A stretch of 64,000 bases of DNA from Serpula lacrymans var. lacrymans S7.9 (taxonomy: Eukaryota > Basidiomycota > Agaricomycetes > Boletales > Serpulaceae). Below, piece after piece: positions 54,782 through 64,000 of the stretch. Numbering within the stretch: position 1 is the first letter of the stretch; the number at the start of each line of letters is the position of its first letter. The notes under the pieces are model-generated. The model was given only the letters and a program-made list of their open reading frames with translations, searched no databases and had not been told where the DNA came from. The translations under genes and the position numbers were made by a program. The stretch covers positions 2,853,821 through 2,917,820 of the forward strand of contig NW_006763294.1 in NCBI RefSeq assembly GCF_000218685.1, written 5' to 3'.

Positions 54782-56135
54782 ATGGCGGAGAACACATATC
54801 ACACCGCCTTCAGGACAACGTGTATATCTGTGCCAAATGTAATTAAAGCAAATGAGGACAGGTATCTTCTTCGTCACCTACAACTGCCGAACGGGATTTG
54901 GCGGATGATCGGAGTCTTCGATGGCAAGTTCTGCTTATCATATCATCTTACTATTCGTCTCATCCCCTCCTACTCTATAGGTCATGCAGGCGAAGAGTGC
55001 GTTAATTACGCTATTGAAACATTCCCTGCCTTCCTTCAGACCGCCTTGTCCGCTGCACTAGAACATATCGACGACCTCTCTTCTTCTTCGTCAGCTGTCA
55101 CTGATACTATCAGAAAAGCTATCATCGATTATGACAATCAGATTCTGAGTGATTTTCTCGACCTTTTTCCCGGAGGAGTTGAGGCCCTGCAATTACTATC
55201 CGACGACGAGATCAAGTCCATTGTCAATGATTTCGACTCTGGTGGAAAGAACAATATCAAGGTTCTCCGCTGTATGCGAGGCAGCACACTTTTGTTTTCC
55301 CTTCGAGATCCAAGCGGCGGAAACTTATGGGTTGCAAGCCTTGGTGATTGTCAAGCTAGTAAGCATATTTGTCTTCTGTATCGTACAATTGTTTATCCTT
55401 TCCATGTGAAGTACTTGGAAGGAAGGACTCGACCGGCTTATGGCACTCTTCTGTCCTCAGTTCTGATCACAATGGCCACGATATTGACGAATCTGATCGC
55501 GTCCAACGCGAACATCCAGGAGAGCAAGATTGTATCATGAATGACAGAGTTTTAGGTGCTATTGCCGTTACTCGAGGTCGGTTGATTTTACTTGTTTCGC
55601 CTTCGTGGCTCACAGACCACCATATTCCGTAGCTTTGGGAGATCACGAATTCAAGATACCTGCGGTGTATACGCGGCGCGTTTTTTTGAACACTCAGCCT
55701 GGATTTCGCGTCTCCTCCAATGTACTGGAATTTATCGCGCGCAATAAAACGCCTCCTTACCTGTCAAATGAAGCTGACGTTCGGCATGTGGATATGAAAT
55801 CTCTCGACAACACAGAGAGCTTTTTAATTCTCTGTTCCGACGGACTTGTCGATCTCTATATGTACGATGAACAACGCACTGGTCCATTAGATAAGATTGT
55901 GGCCCGCTGGGTCAAGATTGTGGGTGACAGCATCGCTCGTGGCGATGCCGATGTCGCCCCATTGCTTTTGTTACGCGACGCTCTTGACGGAGATGGCCCC
56001 GCCAGAGTAGTGCGCAAGGTAATTGTGGATGGTGATGCTATTGAAGAAGACAAAGGTAGAATTCTGCGTAACATCGCGATGGAGATGCCAGATAAATGGA
56101 TGGATGATATTACGCTTGCAGTTCAACGTCTCTAA
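54782..56135 (+). CDS. PP2C-family protein phosphatase, copy 2
   Basis: Paralogue of the gene at 3103-4541. ATG 54782: MAENTYHTAFRTTCISVPN. Motifs: NEDRYLLRHLQLP (metal-binding ED), GVFDGHAGEE, NDFDSGGKNNIKVLRCMRGSTLL, LWVASLGDCQA, DRVLGAIAVTRALGDHEFKIP, FLILCSDGLVDLY and the terminal WMDDITLAVQRL. Introns are at 54924-54980, 55359-55411 and 55577-55632, all at the same codons as in copy 1. The first has a GCAAGT donor (GC-AG intron) and is 57 nt, so reading through it would insert 19 residues without a stop. The copy lacks about 50 N-terminal residues compared with copy 1. Expected active as a Mg/Mn-dependent Ser/Thr phosphatase. Confidence 0.9.
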
Positions 56136-56510
56136 CATAATAGCTACGTGCGTCTAATTTACCACTAAGGTGGAGTTCCTTTTTTTATATATCTTTAGTT
56201 GCGCTCTCCGCCAACTTTGCGATGACAACATCCAGAAATCTTATTATCTTTATGACCTTCCATAGTTCTTTGATGCGCTGGCTGTGAGTTGCTGTCATTA
56301 ACTCCTAAGTCGTGGCTCTCCAAGGTAGAAATTTATTCCTCGTGCTTGTGCAGTGTGTCTAGCCTTCAAAGGACCTTCGATGATTACAGCATGGCAGTGG
56401 TAACCCTTTACAGCATGTTGGCCACGAGGTTGTTATAAGGGTGCTAATGTGTCCGAATTTCGAGCAGACTTCAAACAGTTAGGATTCAGAAGCTAGTCTT
56501 TATCGTTTTC
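56136..56510. other. intergenic, PP2C-2 to 56511 gene
   Basis: About 375 bp with no recognisable feature apart from the PP2C 3' UTR and the next promoter. Confidence 0.4.
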
Positions 56511-57449
56511 ATGGTGAGTAAATCGTCTTACCTCTGTGTTCTAGCACTGAAATAACGGAGCAATGAACTAAACGTGTATTCATAGCCTTCAGTATCGAAG
56601 CGTCTTTTTGGCACTCGTGGTATCAGTCTGTCGAACTTGCCCAACATGTTCGTCGAGCACATCCGCCGTTACAGCGCTATTGCTTCGGTTGATGATCCGG
56701 ATTGTGCTCGGAGATTGTCGCTCGAGGGGCAAGGTCACCCGCATGTAAGGCTCGCGTTCATATGGCAGCTGGTGTACACAAGTTGCAGACATAACCACCA
56801 TCTCGCGCTAGACACTTGGCTGCGGATTGTGGAAGGGTCTAGCAATCCGGACTTGTGGTTATGGACAGACGGGGACGAAAACTGGATGCTGCACAACATC
56901 AAGCAGTCAGGAAGTTTGAGCTCTCAAAACTATGGAACACATGTGGATCTTTATCCCGAACCACTTCGTGACGCGGTGAATGTTCTGTCTTCTGAAAATT
57001 GGGAGGCAGTACGTCTAGCGTTGGAACGTCGAATCGCTTCTCCAGGACTCCGCAACGCCGTACATACATCATCACTTACGCAACGAGTTGTCACTATTGC
57101 CTGGCTACTCATCACTTCTATTTACATCGCAGACGCGGAAGCACGACTAGGGCTTGCAGACTCTGAGAGGTGGGCTTTGGCAGAGCTTGTAGGCGATTGG
57201 TATAAATATGCCTACAATCTTGTTTATACCCCTGTTTTCGGTATCGACGACTTACTTGCGGAGATATCGCAGGATCATGCGATAGAATTCCATTCTCGAT
57301 ATCAGAATCTTATACCTTGGATATCCGTTATCTCACAGATATATGACAGGACGAGAATCTCCGACTATTGCAGAAGGGTGACAGGCCATAAAGATTGCTG
57401 TGTTGACAGGTTCGCCGCTGGTCTTCGCTTACGGTGTAACTTATATTAA
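56511..57449 (+). CDS. hypothetical protein sharing a module with the neighbouring kinase gene
   Basis: ATG 56511 forms the first exon on its own. A 72-nt intron (56514-56585, GTGAGT...TCATAG) joins it in frame to PSVSKRLFGTRGISLSNLPNMFVEH. The 290-residue product has no family I recognise, no signal peptide and no catalytic motif. Its segment NPDLWLWTDGDENWMLHNI...LYPEPLRDAVNVLSSENWEAVRLALE resembles the start of the next gene (DELYYAYSWNQDDEDWLSKHI...YPKDWREYISCLTLDDWQYLNQALQ), so the two share a roughly 80-residue repeat unit. It may be a duplicated N-terminal region of the kinase that lost the kinase domain, or a partner of it. Confidence 0.6.
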
Positions 57450-57595
57450 AGGCTCGGACTTGCAGCGTTCGGCTTCTCTTTGATCGCTTCTCTTCTGCTC
57501 CGCGCATCTCTCTGCCTTCTGGTATAACCACACGCCCTGATTACTCAAGTCGTAGTCCTGCACCAACATATGGAGCGCCACCCTTATGGCTCGTT

Positions 57596-60230
57596 ATGGT
57601 CTGGTTGATCTTTAGGAGCCTCTGCTCGACGAACGAGGGTACAACGCGGAATCTGATATCGAGTATCATCAATTCCCCCGTTGACGAACTGTATTATGCA
57701 TACTCCTGGAATCAAGATGACGAGGACTGGCTGAGCAAACATATCGTCCAAGTCAGTTCAGATTCTCGATACCTCCCATGGGTCAACAAATACCCGAAGG
57801 ACTGGCGAGAATACATTTCCTGCCTCACACTAGACGATTGGCAATACCTCAACCAGGCACTGCAAGAGCACGTCGATCAGTGGCGGCCATACGTTGATAA
57901 AGAAGGCACATCGAAGGTATCATATTGGCCATGCCCACCGTTACCGAACAGTCTCCCCCTCCGTTTGAATGGGCTCGTCAAGTTGTTCAGTGACTCTTTA
58001 GCTTTACCAGATGCCAGGTCCTCGAGTCAGTCAGCAACACTGCAAAGCCGAGCAAATATCCTTGACATCATCACAACGTCCCTTGTGCTGCCATTCCCGC
58101 AACAGCCTCATGATGTTACCATATCATCAGATATCTATGGTGAATTGAAGAAGTTAGTATGGTCCGTTATATATAAAATATAGACTACCGACAGTTTATT
58201 TTTGTTTTAGCTTCTCGTTGTTATCGCCAGCAGACAAGCTTTCATGCATGCGTCTGGTAGATGGTTTACCCATTTTCAAGGTGGGTACCGTTATATCTGC
58301 TGAGCGGCTATTTGATAATCAATCTAACTGAATATCAATATCAAAAAGGTACTCGCCGTATCCGTATTCGTGCACTTGAAGTTCTGTTACAGCAACCCGG
58401 CGTATTTACATTCTTTTCCCGTGTTTATCTCGTGCTGATTTCTCTTTAGTCCCCTTGAATCATTCGAGGATGCCGTACAGGTTTGGAGTACATGGGACAC
58501 TGTTAGTATCTTGGCAAAGTACAAGGAAGTGAAAGACCGACTACAGTCTTTTTTTCGAAAGGTTAGAGACCTTCACTATCGAGGTCTATCTCTTATCAAT
58601 GCAAAGCTATCCTGCTGTAGTCTCCAGAATATCGCCATAAATGTGGTGTAAACGACGTTCTGACTGGCACACTGCTGCACTCGATCGATATTATGGATAT
58701 CTGCATCATGCTGGCTAAGGTGTTAGAAGAACCTGAGCGAGGCGAGTTTTTCGCACGGAGGGAGGATGAAGCGCACTCCTTGGTAAATCTCCTTCAAGCG
58801 GTTAGTTTGTTAATTCACCATCGCTTCTCTCCTTTTAATAATGTCTGTACTCTTAAATCTACAGATATTAGACTATGCCTCTTTGAGCCCAAGTCTGAAA
58901 CGCCGTTTTACGAGCGCCCTGATCAGGTTATCCAGTAAATCTGGACGTTTCCCAGACTGCATGGTGCTTGAAGAGGTGACCAGACTCGGGGAAGATCCCG
59001 TCGCCGCAGGTTCTTTTGGTGAGGTCTGGAAAGGGTCTTTCTACAGCGAGGTTATCGCGATGAAAGTGCTCAAAGTATACGAGAGATCGAACGTAAAGGA
59101 ACTTCTCAAGGTACTCTATGCCCATTTGTTATCACGATCGTCTCCTCACTGGCAAGCAATCTTGACTTTTTTTTCCCCAGCGCTTCTCGGCCGAAATCAT
59201 CATTTGGCGTCAGCTGTCTCACCCTAATTTGATACCGTTCTATGGAGTGTATTACCTCAATGCCAGCAAGACGCGAATATGCCTCATCTCACCTTGGATG
59301 CAAAACGGGAATGTTGTTCAGTATTTGAGGCGAGAACCCGATATTGAACGAAGCTATCTGGTGCGGATATTCGAGAAAAAAGGTTGAATCTTATCGAGTT
59401 TTGATATCAAGTCTTCTATTCTTGCAGATGTTAGACATCGCTCGTGGCCTCGAGTATCTGCACTCTGGGAAGCCCGGTATCGTCCACGGCGATCTAAAAG
59501 GAGTGAGCCCCAATCCCATCCTTAAATCACAAACCCGCTCATTTAGGCTTTGCCTTTGCTTCCCAGGAAAACATCCTCATCACTAGTTCTCGCAGAGCTT
59601 GTCTTACCGACTTCGGCCTCGCAAGCGCGAGGGATTCGGAGCTGATCATGTCGTCCTCGACTCCAAACGCGAGGGTGACAGGGACGCTGAGGTGGCAAGC
59701 TCCCGAACTCCTGAACTACGAGGCGGAAAACACTCGAAGTACCTTTGCGAGCGACGTTTACTCTTTCGGGTGTGTTGGATACGAGGTAAACCATTTTCCA
59801 CCGCTCGAGGATTGTCTGTGCAGTGACGCGAATCTCCCCCTCATATCCTCAGATATACTCGGGCGAAATCCCTTTCCACGAGGTAAAATCAGACTATTAC
59901 GTGATGCAAAGCGTCACCCGCGGCGCCAGACCGCCCCGACCGCCCCTCTCCCTCTGCCAAACCCGGGGTCTGGACGACACCCTGTGGGCCATCCTCCAAA
60001 GCTGCTGGCTAAAGGACGCCGCCGCCCGGCCCACCGCCGAATACCTCGTCAGCCGTCTGAGAGCCATGCCTAGGAATGCTGAAGAGAAGACGACGCCGGC
60101 TGCGCACGGGTGGGATCGGTTGACGAGGTCGAGGCTTTCGCACTCGTTGGTGGATCATCCGCTCTCTTGCTCTGCGAAGGTTGTGCAAGAGTGGAAGCAG
60201 CTGTCGCTTTTTGAAGACTGGGAAGCATGA
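57596..60230 (+). CDS. protein kinase (TKL-like) with unnamed N-terminal region
   Basis: Kinase domain (about 58960-60060): glycine loop AAGSFGEVWKG, VAIK-type IAMKVLKVYE, HGDLKGENIL (catalytic loop HGD), LTDFGLAS (DFG), GTLRWQAPELL (APE) and SFGCVGYE, with SCWLKDAAARPTAEYL near the end. The HGDLKG and WQAPE forms are usual in the large basidiomycete TKL-like group. Upstream exons encode SFEDAVQVWSTWDTVSILAKYKEVKDRLQSFFRK, IRIRALEVLLQQPGVFTFF and the module shared with the 56511 gene. I treat them as one gene because intron signals (for example after ELKKL near 58158, GTATGG...TTTAG) connect them. The true start and some N-terminal exons are uncertain, and 57596-58183 could be a separate gene. 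C-terminus EWKQLSLFEDWEA, stop at 60228. Confidence 0.7.
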
Positions 60231-60601
60231 TATACCTCCGAGCCCGAACAAGGTTTTATTTCTGATTTCTCCTCACATCGTGACATTTCCCTAGACAACA
60301 ATCGGTTCAAAAAATGTAATATAGTGCAGGATACAATATACCATCACCGGACCCATTATTCGTCAAACAAAATCGCAATTTCACAGGATGCAAACGGCTA
60401 TATATTATGACGAAAAGTATAAGCGTAACAGATACTCCAAAAGCTCAATGCAATCCACGATCCATTAAGAGTAAAGAACAATATGGCATGTACACACACG
60501 CCGCCAGCCATGACTGTAAATATAATCAAAGAGTCGCCCAACATCAGAACCGATCGAAACAAGAAGTTCGGAAACGAGGGAAAATAAGCTGCATGAAGTT
60601 T
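60231..60601. other. convergent 3' region, kinase / AMSH gene
   Basis: About 370 bp between two convergent stop codons. AT-rich, no ORF supported; it must hold both polyadenylation signals. Confidence 0.4.
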
Positions 60602-63173
60602 TCACCGCAGGTCGACGATTTCAAGTGGCATGTCCCTCATTTGGACATGACCCTTGTCAGCGTCCTAATATAACAAGAGTTGCATCAATATCAGATCAGC
60701 TGGGAGTGCAGTAGATGTTCAAATACGCACTGTATATATCGGGACCTCTGGATGTGGGTGGAATGCCTCTTTGGCATTGCAATCTAATATGGTTTGTAAA
60801 CCAGGAGGATCTGTCAAACGGAATATACCAAAACTTGCAAAGGGGCGGTAAACACGCAAATTCCACAAATCTAAATAAATAAAAAACGACATACTTGGGA
60901 GTCGACTTTGGCGCACAAACAACGGCAAACGATTCTGGAAGCATGCGTTGGAACCCAGAGTGTGTGTGTAGATCCACCGAGGACATGAAGCCTGTGAGAA
61001 AATTTCATGAGCTGGCTTGGAATTAGACCACATAAAAATATACTCTTACAAGATTGCGAAGGATGGGTATGGATCTTAAAGGTACCGATCAGTTGCGGCA
61101 AATCAAAAATGGATTTCGGAAAAAAGCGTACCCAGCCCAAGGTGATCAAAGCTCTCTCTTCCGTGAACTGCAAAACGAGTTCTTCTTCGTCCATGGTGCA
61201 CGTGTCACTCGTAGAATGCTGTTTCGGTATCAATAATGTAGTCACAACGTATTTATGACCCTTGTCCTTCCCGAGCAAAAGACCACATGTTTCCCGGTTA
61301 CGGGAGGTATTGAGAGCGGCGATGGATAGGAAACGTTGGAGGCATTCTCGGGGCAAATTAACGGCCTTTAGGTCACGCGAGGGATCGGCGGCTTTGGGAT
61401 TCTGGGGGCGAATGATCCGTGCAGATTCTTGAGAGGGTGTGCGGTACCGGTCTCCTTCTAGTTGCCGTAATGGCGGAGGCGGAGGGAGGCCTTGAGGTGT
61501 CTTGGACAGCCCTTGGTAGGAACCCTTCGGTGGTGGTGGAGGGTGAGGTGGAGCGGGCATGCTGCGATCTTGGCCATGGGGTGCGCCATATGGATATTGA
61601 ACGGGCGGGGCAGGTATGACTGGTGCAGAAGGCTGAGGTAGTGTATCTGAAGAATAGAGATTGCCTGATGTAGTAGTACGACCAGAGTACGAGGAAGGTG
61701 ACGAGTCGGGTATGAAAAGCAGAGACGAAGGAGCCATGCTACTTGGTTTGAGACCAGGACCACTAAACATGGACTGTAAAGATGGGGCGTACCCCTGTTT
61801 CAATTGATGTTGAGACATCAGTTGAGGATAGCGAACTGCTCCTTCTGGAGGTGGGGGTGAGGTTGTGGTAACGGGAGCGGGATAAGCAGGTCTGAGGACA
61901 AAGAAAACGTGAGTATAAATCAGAACACGTGGGGAACGCACACGCACCCTCTCCCTGGTCCAGTGGGAGTGGTGTCAGGTTGGCGCCTACATGACACAAC
62001 CTTCATCAATGCTCAACCCAGAGTGCAAATACCACGACACATACCGCGTAGGACTCTCTAGGGGCATGGGAAGCGGACTGGCATCGTCATGAGGCCTCGG
62101 CTCTAAGAATGCCGACCGCTGAGGATTTGAGGTGGCTGAAGTAGAGATGGTCGGTACAGCGGGCGTTATGCTCACCCGTGCCGCTCGCGCTGCTATATCA
62201 GCCTCTTCCTGTCTTCTCAAGATACCTTCTTGCTCTCGCTTTCGCCTCTGTTTAATTATTTCCTCTTCTCGACGTTTCATGTCTTCCCGCTGTCTTCTAG
62301 CATCTTGATCTCTCCTGTTTTCATCTGAACTGGTTGCAGTTTCTGTGGACATGGGACTAGCATCATGTTGTATGCGTCTGTAGTAACTCGTTTCCTGCTG
62401 CGCCACATCCGCTGCCCGTCTGGCCACAGCGATAGTTTCGTCTCTCCGCCTGCTCTCTGGGTCGACCTGACGATGTCTCTGGTAATCCTCTGCTCTGGTA
62501 TCATCTCTCTGACGTCTTTCAGCGTCCTGGTTTGGCTGTCTGGACGACTCTGGCCTAGCTCGGGAATGACGTCGTGAGTCTTCTGACCTGCGCCAGGCGT
62601 CTTCTCTGCGTCTATCTTCGTCTTGGCGAGCCTTTTGTTCTTGCCATGCATCCTGCTGTGCACGTCTAGTATCCTCCTCTTGGCGTCGGGTATCTGGTTG
62701 AGACGTTGATGGTGGCGGTCTGTTGACTTCTTCTGGATGCTGTGCAGCCCATCGTTCGTAGCGATCTACCAGCGTTGGTTTGAGCTCGCTGAGGCTATCG
62801 AGTATATTCTGACCATTCTGTGGCATGCTGAGCTTGTTTGGAGAGAAGAGATAGGGGAAGAAGGACGTACCAAGCCGAGGTTTTGGCGCTGTGTGGATGT
62901 CAAGAGCGTGTTGTAATCCTTATGTGAGGGTAGTTTTTCTAGGATAATGGTAGCTGCTTTTGCATATTCTACGAAAGCAGCCTCGAGATCCCCAGCATCG
63001 GCATGCGCTTTGCCAGTTTTTCTGAAAGCATCTGCTGTTTTGAGCCAGAGTTTGAGACCTTTTGAGGGATCCCAGAGGTTGAAGAGGGCGCGGTCGGCAA
63101 GCTGTGCGATAGTTGCAGGACGAGGTGGACGCGCAGGATGGAAGTGAGCAGGCGTTTGTGTTGCAGAGCTCAT
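60602..63173 (-). CDS. AMSH/STAMBP-type JAMM deubiquitinase
   Basis: Zinc metalloprotease that cleaves K63-linked ubiquitin chains at endosomes (fungal Sst2-like). ATG 63173: [35 protein letters not shown]. The USP8-dimerisation/MIT-like N-terminus includes [40 protein letters not shown]. Next comes a long Arg/Glu/Gln-rich coiled coil (62800-62160) and a Pro-rich linker with PPPPPKG. The MPN+ domain has [12 protein letters not shown] (catalytic Glu), [12 protein letters not shown], then [19 protein letters not shown], which fits the JAMM HxHPx7SxxD signature. The end is [33 protein letters not shown] and VDLR, with a stop at 60602. The MPN exons are very short and split by several introns. 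All zinc ligands are visible, so it should be active. Confidence 0.92.
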
Positions 63174-64000
63174 GATCGAGACGAGACTGGAGTGTTGGCG
63201 TGCGTCTGTTTTTATGAAGCCAGTGGTTGCTTGCTATATCCAGCCTGCTGTTGTCCCGTTACTGCGGCGGTATCACACTCACGTGCAACCACTCTGTACT
63301 ACAACCCATTGTCTTAACGGAGTTCAAATACAGCCATTGCCGTGCATGCCGAGTGTGTTCCAGTCGTACACCACAGCGCTCACTGACCATCGCACTCATG
63401 GCTGCTGTACAATATTCTGAAACACATCCCCATCACAGTGTAGAACAGTAGATGCAATATCCACTAAATTCGTGTAAATTACGTAAAATGTACCTTTTTC
63501 TCGTCCGAATGCTGAAGCGAAACGCGAGCCATCGTCCGCTCTTACGGTGGATGATTGGTTACGGCTCAACTTTCGAGCCCGGCCAATGTCCGGCATAATA
63601 TTTTTCAAAATCCGATGTACCTTCAGCTATTATATTTGTATTTAGCAAAATTCGAGCAAGGCCTTTGATGGGCGATCAACGAAAATACATTTTAATTAAT
63701 TTCTTTGATCCAGCGAGTGTGATTTGGGCAAAAGCCAGTGTGATGAGAGATCGAGCGAGCGTGCAATTCAACATGTCAACATAGGATTTCAAGCGATACA
63801 GTAAGTACATGTCATGTAAAAAAAAATCCCTCTCAGCCACGAACACGACTGGACATGATGTCAATCTCTTGTGATGTTCTCATCTTTGTAGCCGAACTCT
63901 GTGAAAAAAGAGGTGACATGAGATGTAGTAGAAAGGATCCATCAGAAAAAGAAAACATACTGCTGTCTGCAAGGAAGGGAGTCCGAAATATACACAATAC
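63174..64000. other. right end of window, no gene identified
   Basis: About 830 bp upstream of the AMSH gene. Open frames are short and overlapping. The last 130 bp could belong to the 3' part of a gene outside the window, but nothing is recognisable. Confidence 0.4.

Noticed and set aside
61419..61619. Plus-strand Gly/Glu/Val-rich frame opposite the AMSH gene
   Set aside because: It is the complement of the Pro-rich linker of AMSH and has no independent support.
63676..63864. Small minus-strand ORF near the right edge
   Set aside because: No family, no splice context and poor codon pattern; likely chance.

Overview
The window reads as nuclear DNA of a filamentous basidiomycete, most likely an Agaricomycete. 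The host genes are broken by many 50-70 nt introns with GT...AG ends. The families seen (fungal-type steryl-acetyl-hydrolase-like alpha/beta hydrolase, DUF6534-type seven-helix membrane protein, TKL-like kinase, Plavaka-type CACTA transposase) are typical of that class. No species can be named from this sequence alone.

Left arm (1-13102): the 5' end of an eIF3k gene cut by the window edge, COP9 signalosome subunit 1, a PP2C phosphatase, a glutamine-hydrolysing asparagine synthase, an alpha/beta hydrolase, a decayed aldo-keto reductase, and a DUF6534-like membrane protein (copy A). Right arm (43567-63173): a second DUF6534-like gene (copy B), ISY1 splicing factor, an inositol/sugar transporter, a SAM methyltransferase, a carnosine N-methyltransferase homologue, a second PP2C with the same intron positions as the first, two genes sharing an unnamed module (the second ending in a protein kinase), and an AMSH-type deubiquitinase.

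The centre (13454-43124) is a transposon island between the two DUF6534 paralogues. First comes a dead Plavaka/CACTA element with imperfect terminal inverted repeats that enclose both the transposase and a divergent second gene. Next comes a Ty1/copia element on the minus strand with other insertions nested inside it: a 694-bp solo LTR in its 3' LTR, a Ty3/gypsy chromovirus (Gypsy-1, 8014 bp, target duplication GTACA) in that solo LTR, a second 8014-bp copy in inverted orientation (Gypsy-2, target duplication AGAGG) in the copia gag, and a 351-bp LTR-like insert in the copia 5' LTR. Both gypsy copies carry the same 1022-bp solo LTR at the same site in pol. Every coding region I could identify in the island carries stops or frameshifts. 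Many of the stops fit C:G to T:A change.

Two observations stand out. (1) LTRs of two unrelated families contain a canonical intron followed by a second, already spliced copy of the same exon pair, which looks like cDNA made from spliced RNA written into the LTR. Spliced-only and unspliced-only LTRs of the copia family are also present. (2) The inverted gypsy copies appear essentially identical over about 6.7 kb but diverge at both ends. The pattern inside the LTRs points to gene conversion from Gypsy-1 to Gypsy-2.
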